Shown here: positions 34,134-42,393 of the stretch, in pieces | Position numbering within the stretch: position 1 is the first letter of the stretch | Layout: the number at the start of each line of letters is the position of its first letter | Assembly: GCF_020860125.1 (NCBI RefSeq) | Contig: NZ_JAJBUX010000018.1 | Location: 11,080 to 75,079 of the forward strand | Reading direction: 5' to 3' | Length of the DNA stretch: 64,000 nucleotides | Origin: Cloacibacillus sp. | GTDB taxonomy: Bacteria; Synergistota; Synergistia; Synergistales; Synergistaceae | Made by a program: the position numbers and the translations under genes | Notes under the pieces: generated by a model | Seen by the model: the letters and a program-made list of their open reading frames with translations, nothing else | Databases searched by the model: none | What the model was told of the DNA's origin: nothing

Positions 34134-35447
34134 GTGGATAAGACGGAACTTTTCTATTGGCTGATATGGTGGGGCTGGTGGCTGATCCAGTTCATCCTCT
34201 ATACATTGCTCGGCGCGCTGATGTGTGACGGTGTTTATCAGATAATCGTCAGCCTGCGCGGCTTCTGGAACCAGAAAAAGATGCCCCAGGCCAAGCGCTA
34301 CCGCCGTTTCGCGGTGCTGGTGCCCGCGCATAACGAGGCGATGGTCATCGTGCCGCTCCTTGAGAGCCTCGCGGGACAGAATTATCCTAAGAACTGTTAT
34401 AAGGTCTACGCCTCCTGCGACAACTGCACCGACAATACGGCGGAGCTGGTGCGCGAGAACGGTGCCGTGGCGCTGGAACGCTTCGACGACGAGCACAACG
34501 GCAAGACCTGGAACGTCCGCTGGGCGCTGACGAAGATCCCCTTCGAGGAATATGACGCGCTCGCGATGTTCGACGCCGACAACCTCGCCGACCGGAACTT
34601 CCTGATGTCGATGAACAATTACATGGAGCTCCACCCGGAGGCCGAGGCCATCCAGGGGGTACTAGATGTCAAGAATCCGGACGACAACTGGCTGACGCGC
34701 TCCTACGCGCTCGCCTATTGGTTTACGAACCGCTTCTGGCAGCTCGCGCGCGGCCTTTGGGGGCTCTCCTGCACGCTCGGCGGCACGGGGCTCGTCATCC
34801 GCACCGCGACGCTTGAACGGATCGGCTGGAACCTCCAGAGCCTCACGGAAGATCTTGAAATGTCGACGCGCCTCATTCTATCCGGCAGCCGCGTCCACTG
34901 GAACGACGCCGCGGTGATCTACGACGAAAAGCCGCAGGACATCGCCATCTCCAAGCGCCAGCGCACGCGCTGGATGCAGGGTCATTACTGGGTGTTCTGG
35001 AATTATGGATGGGACTCGCTCAAGGCCTTCTTCGTGACGCGTAAGCTGCAGTATCTCGACCTCTTTCTCTATCTGCTCGCGCCCGCGAAGTCCTGCCTGG
35101 GGATCATCATTATGATCGCGGGCATGGCCTTTACCCTGGTGAACAATATGGTGCTCTATCCATCATCGGACATCCCGCAGTCGATGCTTGAGTGGACGCT
35201 CTTCTTCGGCCTGCCGGTCTTTTCGATCATCGCCTTCTGCCTGCTCTGCGCCATCGCGGGACCCTCGATGCACGAAAAGAAATTCACTCTGCGCTACGTG
35301 AAGGACACCTTCGCCTATTTCTGGTTCGGCCTTACCTGGATACCGATCCTCTTTAAGGCGGCCTTTCTCGCCAAGGACCAGGGCAAGTGGGTGAAGACGG
35401 AACACACGCGCGGCATCTCGCTGGACGATGTAAAGACAAAAAGCTAA
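34134..35447 (+). CDS. Membrane glycosyltransferase, family 2, processive type
   Basis: The 437-aa protein has one N-terminal and about three C-terminal membrane segments around a GT-A domain. Motifs: VPAHNEAMVI, DADN (D147, metal and UDP-sugar binding), TEDLEMSTR with the catalytic Asp, and QRTRWMQG, the last typical of processive beta-glycan synthases such as BcsA, HasA and NodC relatives. Starts with GTG after AGAGGTGG. It sits behind the two LtaS-like genes and before an LplT-like carrier; I infer synthesis of a surface glycan that the LtaS-like proteins decorate. Sugar unknown. Confidence 0.9.
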   Translation: MDKTELFYWLIWWGWWLIQFILYTLLGALMCDGVYQIIVSLRGFWNQKKMPQAKRYRRFAVLVPAHNEAMVIVPLLESLAGQNYPKNCYKVYASCDNCTDNTAELVRENGAVALERFDDEHNGKTWNVRWALTKIPFEEYDALAMFDADNLADRNFLMSMNNYMELHPEAEAIQGVLDVKNPDDNWLTRSYALAYWFTNRFWQLARGLWGLSCTLGGTGLVIRTATLERIGWNLQSLTEDLEMSTRLILSGSRVHWNDAAVIYDEKPQDIAISKRQRTRWMQGHYWVFWNYGWDSLKAFFVTRKLQYLDLFLYLLAPAKSCLGIIIMIAGMAFTLVNNMVLYPSSDIPQSMLEWTLFFGLPVFSIIAFCLLCAIAGPSMHEKKFTLRYVKDTFAYFWFGLTWIPILFKAAFLAKDQGKWVKTEHTRGISLDDVKTKS

Positions 35448-35460
35448 GGGGGAGAATATC

Positions 35461-36744
35461 ATCGAAACGCAATTCTCCCTCTTCACGAAGCGTCGCTTTC
35501 TGCCGCTGTTTCTGACCCAGTTTCTCGGGGCCTTCAACGACAATCTATTTAAGAGCGCGCTCGTGATCCTCATCACCTTTCATCTCGCGGAGTTGTACGA
35601 TATCAACGCGCAGATTATGATCACGGCGGTGGCGGGATTATTTATTCTGCCGTTTTTTCTCTTTTCCTCGCTTGCTGGGCAGATCGCCGACAAATATGAA
35701 AAGTCATTCCTCATCCGCATAATAAAGTTCGTGGAGATCGTCCTCATGTGTCTCACGGCGGCGGCATTCGAGACGATGCACCTCTGGTGGCTCGTCTTTC
35801 TGCTCTTCTGCATGGGGACGCAGTCCACCTTCTTCGGCCCGCTCAAGTTCAGCATCCTGCCCCAGCTTCTTAACGACGAGGAGCTGGTGGCCGGCAACGG
35901 CCTGGTGAACGCGGGGACCAATATCGCGATCCTGACTGGTACGCTATGCGGCGGCCTCTTCATCCTCTCGCCGCTCGGACGCCACTACATATCGGCTGGC
36001 GTCGTCGGCGTGGCGGCTGCCGGATATGCCGCGAGCCGCTTCATCCCGCTGGCCGTCCCCTCCTCTCCGGAACTCAGGATCGACCGCAACCTCTTCCGTT
36101 CCACCTGGGAGATGCTCGTCTATCCGCTCTCGAATAAAGACGTCTTTCGTTCGATAATCGGCATCAGCTGGTTCTGGTTTCTTGGCTCTGTCTTTCTCGC
36201 GCAGTTTCCCTCGTTTGCCAAAGACACGCTGGGGGGAGACGAGCAGGTCTCTACGCTCTTTCTCGTCATCTTCTCCGTCGGCGTTGGCGCGGGGGCGACA
36301 TTATGCAACAAACTGCTTAAGGGGCGCGTTTCTGGGAAATATCTGTCTTACAGCCTCGTCGGGATGAGCGTATTTATCGGGATGCTCTATATGTTCAGCG
36401 CCTCCGCGCCCGCGGGAGCGGGGCTGATGTCTGTCTGGGATTTTATCCGCGGACCGCGGGCCTTAGGGATAGTCTTTGCTATGTTTATGATCGCCCTCTG
36501 CGGGGGGCTGTACAGCGTACCGATGTACGCGATGATGCAGCGGATGACGCCGGAATCCCATATGGCGCGCGTCATCGCCTCGCTGAACATCATCGATTCG
36601 CTGGGAATGGTGCTGGCCGCGGCGCTTACGGCGCTGATGATCGCCGCCGGCATGTCTATATCGGGAATATTTTTTGCAATGGCCTTTATCAACTTGCTGA
36701 TGCTGCCGCTGACATTAAAATTATCGAGGATAAATTATGACTGA
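35461..36744 (+). CDS. LplT-like MFS carrier, apparent AUC start codon
   Basis: Twelve-helix MFS protein of the LplT/Aas-N family that flips lysophospholipids or related lipids. The conserved first helix with FLPLFLTQFLGAFNDNLFKSALVILI lies upstream of the first ordinary start (GTG at 35563). The frame is open back to a TAA at 35431 yet has no ATG, GTG or TTG there. GGGGGAG at 35448-35454 is placed correctly for an ATC at 35461, giving IETQFSLFTKRRFLPLF. Either AUC is the start, or a base was changed or misread. It overlaps the aldolase gene by 8 nt at its 3' end. Confidence 0.8.
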   Translation: METQFSLFTKRRFLPLFLTQFLGAFNDNLFKSALVILITFHLAELYDINAQIMITAVAGLFILPFFLFSSLAGQIADKYEKSFLIRIIKFVEIVLMCLTAAAFETMHLWWLVFLLFCMGTQSTFFGPLKFSILPQLLNDEELVAGNGLVNAGTNIAILTGTLCGGLFILSPLGRHYISAGVVGVAAAGYAASRFIPLAVPSSPELRIDRNLFRSTWEMLVYPLSNKDVFRSIIGISWFWFLGSVFLAQFPSFAKDTLGGDEQVSTLFLVIFSVGVGAGATLCNKLLKGRVSGKYLSYSLVGMSVFIGMLYMFSASAPAGAGLMSVWDFIRGPRALGIVFAMFMIALCGGLYSVPMYAMMQRMTPESHMARVIASLNIIDSLGMVLAAALTALMIAAGMSISGIFFAMAFINLLMLPLTLKLSRINYD

Positions 36745-37378
36745 TCTTGAAATAAGAGAGGATATCATCAATACGGCCCGCGTTATGCTGCAAAAGGGCC
36801 TCGTGCAGGGCACGGGGGGAAATTTCAGCGTCCGCTGCGCGCGGGGCTTTATCGTCACACCGAGCGGTATGGATTATACAAAGCTTGCCCCCAGCGACCT
36901 GCCGAAGCTGTCCCCTGACGGCGCGGTGTTGGAGGGAGAGCGGCGGCCCTCGATAGAGAAAGAGCTGCACCGCTCCGTATATCGCGCGCGCCGCGACGTC
37001 GGCGCCGTGATCCATACGCATTCCGTATACGCCTCCGCGGCGGCGGCGATGCGCCTGCCGCTTCCCGTGCTGACCGATAATCAGGCGGTTTTGTTCGGCG
37101 GGGCGGTCCCTGTCTCGGAATACGCGCCGATCGGCACACCGGAGCTCGCCTACAATACGGCGAAGGCGCTGGCGGCCGGGGGCGGCGTGCTGATGGCCAA
37201 CCACGGGGCGCTCTGTGTCGGCGCCACGCTTGCGGAGGCCGCGCTGCGCTGCGAGATGCTTGAGATATTCGCGAAGATATTTTTCCTGACGAAAAGCTGC
37301 GGCGGAGGCGTATCTCTTACCGCCGAGGATGCCAGCCGCGAGGCCTCTGACGTAGCGGGGCGTTACGGGCAGCGCTGA
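36737..37378 (+). CDS. Class II aldolase/adducin-family protein
   Basis: Zn-dependent aldolase or epimerase of the fuculose-1-phosphate aldolase (AraD/FucA) family. The 213-aa protein has GTGGNFSVR at about 26-34 (phosphate binding), the acid PSIEKELHRSVYRAR with the catalytic Glu, the metal motif IHTHSVYA and MANHGALCVG with the third His. The start is inside the upstream gene (ATG at 36737). A terminator follows. Substrate not determined; the family also covers ribulose- and methylthioribulose-phosphate enzymes. Confidence 0.88.
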   Translation: MTDLEIREDIINTARVMLQKGLVQGTGGNFSVRCARGFIVTPSGMDYTKLAPSDLPKLSPDGAVLEGERRPSIEKELHRSVYRARRDVGAVIHTHSVYASAAAAMRLPLPVLTDNQAVLFGGAVPVSEYAPIGTPELAYNTAKALAAGGGVLMANHGALCVGATLAEAALRCEMLEIFAKIFFLTKSCGGGVSLTAEDASREASDVAGRYGQR

Positions 37379-37408
37379 ACTTGGAAAGAGAAATGGTTAA
37401 ATAAAAAA

Positions 37409-37442
37409 CAGACCGAAGATTCATTCTTCGGCCTGTTTTTTT
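37409..37442 (+). terminator. Intrinsic terminator after the aldolase gene
   Basis: CAGACCGAAGA-ttca-TTCTTCGGCCTG followed by eight T. A-rich sequence on the left makes it likely to work also for the convergent ferredoxin gene. Confidence 0.88.
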
Positions 37443-37465
37443 ATTTTTTCCGTAAGATAAAGAAC

Positions 37466-37639
37466 TTACTGGGAAATCGCGCTTACCGGGCAGGTCGCTA
37501 CGCAGGCACCGCACTCTACGCACGTATCGCCGTCGACGTGAGCCTTGCCGCCGTCCATCGATATCGCTGATGTGGGGCATACGCCTACGCAAGCCTCGCA
37601 GCCTACGCAAACTGACTGATCAACTGTTGCTTTAGCCAT
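37466..37639 (-). CDS. Clostridial-type 2[4Fe-4S] ferredoxin
   Basis: The 57-aa protein reads MAKATVDQSVCVGCEACVGV and continues through CPTSAIS, CVECGACVATCP to a stop. Two CxxCxxCxxxCP sets give two low-potential [4Fe-4S] clusters. It probably serves as electron carrier for pyruvate or 2-oxoacid:ferredoxin oxidoreductases during amino-acid fermentation; none is in view. GGAGG lies about 10 nt upstream of the ATG. Its own promoter is at 37706-37734. Confidence 0.96.
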   Translation of the reverse strand: MAKATVDQSVCVGCEACVGVCPTSAISMDGGKAHVDGDTCVECGACVATCPVSAISQ

Positions 37640-37705
37640 AGTAAGAAGTCCTCCTTCAGATTTATACTCACTTGATTACGCGGGACGATTTTCCGCATAT
37701 ACTCT

Positions 37706-37734
37706 ATTTTAGCGTGAAACCTCAGAACCTTCAA
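37706..37734 (-). promoter_or_regulatory. Promoter of the ferredoxin gene
   Basis: On the - strand TTGAAG (37734-37729), 17 bp, TAAAAT (37711-37706), about 70 bp before the ferredoxin start. The rest of the AT-rich stretch 37640-38024 holds the divergent nhaC promoter and upstream frame. Confidence 0.65.
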
Positions 37735-37826
37735 CTATTTTTTTGACGCATTTTAAAATGTGAACATAATGATACAAAAAGTTAAGATATATCAGCTGTA
37801 TATATGGTATTCATAGTCTAAAAGTA

Positions 37827-37854
37827 TAGACAAATTGAATGGAAAAGTTATAAA
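37827..37854 (+). promoter_or_regulatory. Candidate promoter of nhaC
   Basis: TAGACA (37827-37832), 16 bp, TATAAA (37849-37854) in an AT-rich stretch. It would give a 5' leader of about 165 nt containing the short frame at 37948. Confidence 0.5.
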
Positions 37855-37947
37855 ATAATTAAAGAGGTTGGGTCTGAGTTTTTATATTCGCCGTTTTCTG
37901 ATTTTCCAGTTACATATTTTGTGTCCTTCTCTCATGGGAGGTGATAA

Positions 37948-38061
37948 TTGAAGGTCGATAAACACCGTTATTTTTGTTTTGCCTTTGCACTATCTTCACA
38001 AAATGAAAGGAGAGTTGCTTTATTATGGAACAGGCCAAAGAACCGAAAATACCATCGTTAG
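37948..38061 (+). CDS. Possible upstream reading frame overlapping the nhaC start
   Basis: GGGAGGTGAT at 37936-37945 is a near-perfect Shine-Dalgarno match but stands 80 nt before nhaC. Right after it a TTG opens a 37-codon frame (KVDKHRYFCFALSSQNERR...) that ends 37 nt inside nhaC in another frame. Translation could control access to the nhaC start. The spacing to TTG is short (2 nt), so this is tentative. Confidence 0.35.
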   Translation: MKVDKHRYFCFAFALSSQNERRVALLWNRPKNRKYHR

Positions 38062-39572
38062 GTCTATCTGTTTTAGTTTTTCTTGCGGTTGCGGCGATGA
38101 TCGCGGCGGCGGTCCTCATTTATGAGACCGATATTCACATCATTCTCATCTTCGGCGCGCTTCTTGCCGGCATTGTCGGCGTATTCTATCTGGGAAATCC
38201 CTACTCAAAAATTGAAAAGGGCATCATTGACGGTATCATGGTCGGTATGCAGGCTTGTCTTATTCTTTACACGGTCGGCCCGCTCGTCGGTACATGGATC
38301 GCCAGCGGCGTCGTGCCGAGCATGATCTATTACGGACTGTCAATTCTCTCTCCGTCGATCTTCCTCTTCGCGACCCTCTTCATCTGCTCCGTCGTCTCCC
38401 TTGCCACCGGCTCTTCATGGGCCACGGCGGGTACGGTCGGTATCGCCCTGCTGGGCATCGCGCTCGGCCTTGGCGTTCCCGCGCCGCTGACGGTTGGCAT
38501 CATCATCTCCGGAGGCTACTTCGGAGACAAGATGTCCCCTCTCTCAGATACGACGAACCTCGCCCCCGGCGTCGCCGGTACGGATCTTTTCCAGCATATC
38601 CGCGCGATGTGCTGGACCTCGGGACCTACTTACCTTATCGTCGTCTGCATCACGCTCTTCCTCGGCTTCCGTTATTCCCAGGGCGAGCTTGATTATACGA
38701 AGATCGAGGCCCTGAAGACTATTCTTTCGCGTGAGTTCTGGATCAGCCCGATATCGTTCGTCGCACCGGTGGTAGTCATAGTCCTCTCCGCGATGCGCAA
38801 GCCCGCGCTGCCCGCTCTCTGGGTCGGTATCTTTATCTCCGTCGTATTCGCCGTCGTTGAGGGCGTAGGTATCGGAGACCTTCTCAATATCATGCAGAAC
38901 GGCTACGTTCCCCTGCTTTCGGTGGAGATCGCCGGCACCGGCGAAGACGCGGCGGCCCTCGCGAAGATCCTGGCCGACAACAGCATCAACATTGATCCTC
39001 AGGTCGCCCTAGAGTCGGCGAAGGATATCGTCTCCCTCATGGAACGCGGCGGCCTCCAGTCTATGAACTGGACGATCTCCCTCATCCTCTGCGCCTTTAC
39101 CTTCGGCTCGACGATGGATGTATGCGGTTTCCTCAGGGTCATGCTCGAAGCGATAATGAAGCCGATTAAATCGGTCGGCGGAATGATCACGGCTGTCATC
39201 CTCTCCTGCTTTGTCTGCGATATCTTCCTCGGCGACCAGTATCTCTCGATCGCGATGCCCGGAACGATGTTCAAGAGCGAATTCGACAGAGTAGGGCTCC
39301 ATCCAAGGATGCTTTCCCGTTCGCTTGAGGACGCCGGTACGCTTCTCTCGGTCCTCGTTCCCTGGAACACCTGCGGCGCTTACCACGCCAGCGTTCTCGG
39401 AGTTCCCACCTTCCAGTATCTGCCGTTCGCCTTCTTTAACTACCTCAATCCGCTCGTGGCCATTACGATGACCTACCTCGGAATCGGTATCTTCTGGCGC
39501 GGCAAGGACGGCGAACCTGTGAAGGGCGGAAAGACGCGTCCCGCGGAGCTTGGGCCGAAGATCGACCTTTAA
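38025..39572 (+). CDS. nhaC: NhaC-type Na+/H+ antiporter
   Basis: A 515-aa inner-membrane protein with about 11-12 helices. NhaC-family signatures: GIIDGIMVGMQACLILYTVGPLVGTWIASGVVP, SLATGSSWATAGTVGIALLGI, and GGYFGDKMSPLSDTTNLAPG, the last carrying the Asp residues thought to bind Na+. It would exchange Na+ for H+ or, like some NhaC relatives, couple to malate/lactate. The Na+ pump encoded at 45056-48639 and the Na+ symporters further on make sodium cycling a theme here. AAGGAG lies about 12 nt upstream of the ATG. Confidence 0.9.
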   Translation: MEQAKEPKIPSLGLSVLVFLAVAAMIAAAVLIYETDIHIILIFGALLAGIVGVFYLGNPYSKIEKGIIDGIMVGMQACLILYTVGPLVGTWIASGVVPSMIYYGLSILSPSIFLFATLFICSVVSLATGSSWATAGTVGIALLGIALGLGVPAPLTVGIIISGGYFGDKMSPLSDTTNLAPGVAGTDLFQHIRAMCWTSGPTYLIVVCITLFLGFRYSQGELDYTKIEALKTILSREFWISPISFVAPVVVIVLSAMRKPALPALWVGIFISVVFAVVEGVGIGDLLNIMQNGYVPLLSVEIAGTGEDAAALAKILADNSINIDPQVALESAKDIVSLMERGGLQSMNWTISLILCAFTFGSTMDVCGFLRVMLEAIMKPIKSVGGMITAVILSCFVCDIFLGDQYLSIAMPGTMFKSEFDRVGLHPRMLSRSLEDAGTLLSVLVPWNTCGAYHASVLGVPTFQYLPFAFFNYLNPLVAITMTYLGIGIFWRGKDGEPVKGGKTRPAELGPKIDL

Positions 39573-39609
39573 GCGTCCGTAACTTATTTTGTTTGAAAGA
39601 AGAATGTAA

Positions 39610-40074
39610 TTGGCAGAAAAACTGACGCCTTTAGAGAGCCTTCTGGTCTCCGCCTCCGGCAGAGAGGCTGGGAAGTGGAAATCGATCTCCTTTGTGATCA
39701 TCGCTGTCTACCTGTTTTTTACGGCGGGGTGGCAGTTCACGCACGGAGGGATGACGCAGAAGGCTCTGCTCAACCTTTTTCTCGGCTGCTGCAGCGTGAT
39801 GGTGATAAAATATGAGAAGCGGATATATGTGTCGCCGCTTGGTTTCGTGAAAGAGACGCACACGTGGATATCGCATCACCGGGAGCTTCTTCCCTGGAGA
39901 GAGGTGAAGTATGTCACCCTTACCACGAAGGGAAACCGTATGCTGGCACTCATTGAAAAAGACGCCATCGGCTGGAAGCTCTTTTTCGCGAAGGATGATC
40001 TTGCGAAGCTCAAAGAGATTCTCAGGCAGTACGCGCCGAAGATTCCCGTAAACGATATAAGCCCAAGATTCTAA
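39610..40074 (+). CDS. Small membrane protein, function unknown
   Basis: The 154-aa protein begins with TTG after AGAAGA. Two hydrophobic segments (SISFVIIAVYLFFTAGWQF and LLNLFLGCCSVMVI), then a cytoplasmic part (RIYVSPLGFVKETHTW, LLPWREVKYVTLTTKGNRMLALI) that looks like a bacterial PH-like domain. It may be cotranscribed with nhaC (37 nt gap). I do not recognise a named family. Confidence 0.75.
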   Translation: MAEKLTPLESLLVSASGREAGKWKSISFVIIAVYLFFTAGWQFTHGGMTQKALLNLFLGCCSVMVIKYEKRIYVSPLGFVKETHTWISHHRELLPWREVKYVTLTTKGNRMLALIEKDAIGWKLFFAKDDLAKLKEILRQYAPKIPVNDISPRF

Positions 40075-40100
40075 AGAGGCTTTGGCGCTTAAAAACACAT

Positions 40101-40145
40101 AAAAATGGCTGCCGTTATGATGGATATCATATGGCAGCCATTTTT
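40101..40145. terminator. Bidirectional intrinsic terminator
   Basis: AAAAATGGCTGCC pairs with GGCAGCCATTTTT across a 19-nt loop; the A-run and T-run let it work on both strands. It separates two convergent genes. Confidence 0.88.
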
Positions 40146-40167
40146 ATATATTACCTGTGTACGTCTG

Positions 40168-40890
40168 TTATTTATTTTTCGCGAGATAGGGGCCGGCGAC
40201 CCTCCGAGGGATCTCAAACTCGGGACTGCCCGCGGCGCCCGGGGCCACTTCGTATTTATCGAAGCAGATGACGATGTTGCCTTTGTCGTTGATGAAGAAA
40301 TTCTGCTTCGCCTTGATGGAGCGGAAACCCTGTTCGTCTTTTGGCGCGATCCAGAATACGCCCCTCTTTTTTTTGTTGATGCGGCGCATCTCTCCCAGAA
40401 TATAGTCGTTGATCACCTTCGTATAATCAGCCTTTTCGTTGAAGAGATCTCCAAGCTCGATCAGCTTGCCGCTCTTCTTGTCAAAGTTATAGAAGGCGTG
40501 TACCGTAGAGGAAGAGCCCGCGATATTCATCTCGTAGATATCGATCGCCAGCACCTTATCATTGTCGGTGCGTACCTTGTAGTCGAGTACCACGCCCAGA
40601 TGACCGTCGAACTCAGGGTCCTCACGCAGCATCTCGCTGACGTCCTTTTCGTAGTCGGCGGCAAGTTTTCGCGCGCGCTGTATGAAGGTTTCGTTCAGCT
40701 CGTTTTGTACCTCGTCGATGGCGAGGCCGGTGACGATTGGCGTTATGATCTTCGCCTCAAAGCCGCGAAATTCTGACTGATAGGAGCTGAACGTCGCGAC
40801 GCGCACGTCGATATCTTTAGCAAAGACCGCCGTCGTTCCGCTAAACAGCAGCGCGAGCGAAAGCGCGGCGGCGCTTCTAAATAGTCTCAT
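40168..40890 (-). CDS. Exported DUF3298/RsiV-like domain protein
   Basis: The 240-aa protein has a clear signal peptide (MRLFRSAAALSLALLFSGTTAVFA) and a secreted domain of the DUF4163/DUF3298 type: GFEAKIITPIVTGL, YKVRTDNDKVLAIDIYEMNIAGSS, HAFYNFDKKSGKLIELGDLF, FFINDKGNIVICFDKYEVAPGAAGSPEFEIP. The domain occurs in the extracytoplasmic part of the anti-sigma factor RsiV, which binds lysozyme, but here no transmembrane or sigma-binding part is present. Possibly a periplasmic lysozyme-binding or envelope protein. It follows fprA with a 9-bp gap. Confidence 0.82.
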   Translation of the reverse strand: MRLFRSAAALSLALLFSGTTAVFAKDIDVRVATFSSYQSEFRGFEAKIITPIVTGLAIDEVQNELNETFIQRARKLAADYEKDVSEMLREDPEFDGHLGVVLDYKVRTDNDKVLAIDIYEMNIAGSSSTVHAFYNFDKKSGKLIELGDLFNEKADYTKVINDYILGEMRRINKKKRGVFWIAPKDEQGFRSIKAKQNFFINDKGNIVICFDKYEVAPGAAGSPEFEIPRRVAGPYLAKNK

Positions 40891-40899
40891 TCCCCTGTC

Positions 40900-42111
40900 C
40901 TATTTCGCTTCGGCGGCCTTGACGGCCTCCGCCATATTTCTGCCGAGCTCGCGGCACAATTCAAGGTCGGCCTCGGTGGGGGAGGACTTGACCTCGATCG
41001 TCGGCTCGACGAGCTTCCAGTCGCCTCCCTGCTCCGCGAAGACCTGCAGCTCCGCTAAAGCTCCCTTACTCCAGCTGTAGGAGCCGCAGATGCCGAGCAC
41101 GCGGTTCTTCATCATCTTATTCTTGAGCGCTCGGCAGAGCGTCGCCATCGGGGGATAGAGCTCCGTGTTATAGGTGCAGCTGCCGAGGACTAGGCCGCGG
41201 TATTTCCAGATGTCGCGCACGATATACGAAAGATTGGAGCGCGAGGCATCGTGGACGATAACGTCCTTCACCCCGGCCTCGCAGGCGGCGCGCGCGATGG
41301 TGTCCGTCATGAATTTAGTGTTGCCATACATCGAGCCGTAGACGATGACGATTCCCTCGTCGGTTTTGTGGCTGCTCCACTTGTCATAGAGGTCTACGAT
41401 ATGCTGCGGGTTCGAGCGGAGGATGGGGCCGTGGGCGGGGCAGATGATTTTAAGGTCGAGGGCGCGGACTTTGGCGATCGCCTTCTGCGCCGGTCCCGAG
41501 TAGCGGCCGACGATGTTTGCGAAGTAACGCAGAGTCTCGTCCTCGTAGAGCGTCATATCGAGTTCGTCGTCAAATATGCCGCCCTCCAGCGCGCAGAAGC
41601 CGCCGAAAGCGTCGGTGGAGAAGAGTACCTTCTCGGTCGTCTCATAGGCCACCATGCTCTCTGGCCAGTGGACCATGGGGATCATCGCGAACGCCAGCTT
41701 GTGATGGCCGAGGTCGAGCACGTCGCCCTCTTTTACCTCGATCATGCCGTCGGTGATGCCGTAGAAGGCGCCGATCATCTCGATCGTCTTTTTGTTGCCG
41801 ACGATCTTCATTTCGGGATAGAGCTTGCGGAGGATGCTGATGGAACCTGAGTGGTCCGGCTCCATGTGGTTGACGACGAGGTAGTCGATGGCGCGGCCCT
41901 CGGGCATGATCGAGACAAGCCGCTCCATATAGGCGGAGAGCTTGTCGGCCTTAATGGTATCGATGATCGCGCACTTTTCGTCGTTGATAAAATAGGCGTT
42001 GTAGGCCACGCCGCGGGGGAGTTCCCAAAGACCCTCGAAGAGGTCGGTCTCGCGGTCGTTGCCGCCTATCCAATATATAGAATCAGTTACCTTGATTGCC
42101 TGCTGCATCAT
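40900..42111 (-). CDS. fprA: A-type flavoprotein (FprA; O2/NO reductase)
   Basis: Cytoplasmic diiron flavoprotein that reduces O2 to water or NO to N2O in anaerobes. The 403-aa protein has a beta-lactamase-like domain with the diiron ligands HMEPDH (H82, E84, D86, H87), further ligand blocks MVHWPESM and STDAFGG, then a flavodoxin domain from about 255 (IVIVYGSMYGNTKFMTDTIA, FMN loop). No rubredoxin domain is fused. GGAGG lies about 11 nt upstream. A TATAAT at 42158-42153 on the - strand is a likely -10 box. Confidence 0.95.
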   Translation of the reverse strand: MMQQAIKVTDSIYWIGGNDRETDLFEGLWELPRGVAYNAYFINDEKCAIIDTIKADKLSAYMERLVSIMPEGRAIDYLVVNHMEPDHSGSISILRKLYPEMKIVGNKKTIEMIGAFYGITDGMIEVKEGDVLDLGHHKLAFAMIPMVHWPESMVAYETTEKVLFSTDAFGGFCALEGGIFDDELDMTLYEDETLRYFANIVGRYSGPAQKAIAKVRALDLKIICPAHGPILRSNPQHIVDLYDKWSSHKTDEGIVIVYGSMYGNTKFMTDTIARAACEAGVKDVIVHDASRSNLSYIVRDIWKYRGLVLGSCTYNTELYPPMATLCRALKNKMMKNRVLGICGSYSWSKGALAELQVFAEQGGDWKLVEPTIEVKSSPTEADLELCRELGRNMAEAVKAAEAK

Positions 42112-42393
42112 TTTTGCAGTTCCCTCCTTAAAAATATTGCCTATGCTTCATATTATATAACAACGAATTCAGTTTGCACGACGACAAATTGCCAGTTTTA
42201 TAAACTAAGTAAACGGGGTTTGATAGCGTTGGTAAAAATTGAATGGATTGACTTGTCTGAAATTAATGCTCAAATGTTGCAATTTCGACGGAGTTGGGCA
42301 ATAATAACAGCGTGTGGTTTTTTGTAAAATCTACTAGTGTGCTGATGGTCATTTATACGGTGACCTCATATGTTTCGCAAGGAGGCGGAGTAA
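42112..42393. other. Divergent upstream region of fprA and the mcm operon
   Basis: 282 bp, AT-rich, no gene. TATAAT on the - strand at 42158-42153 probably serves fprA. On the + strand TTGCAC near 42175 and TTATAA near 42199 make a weak candidate promoter for the mcm operon. Confidence 0.45.
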
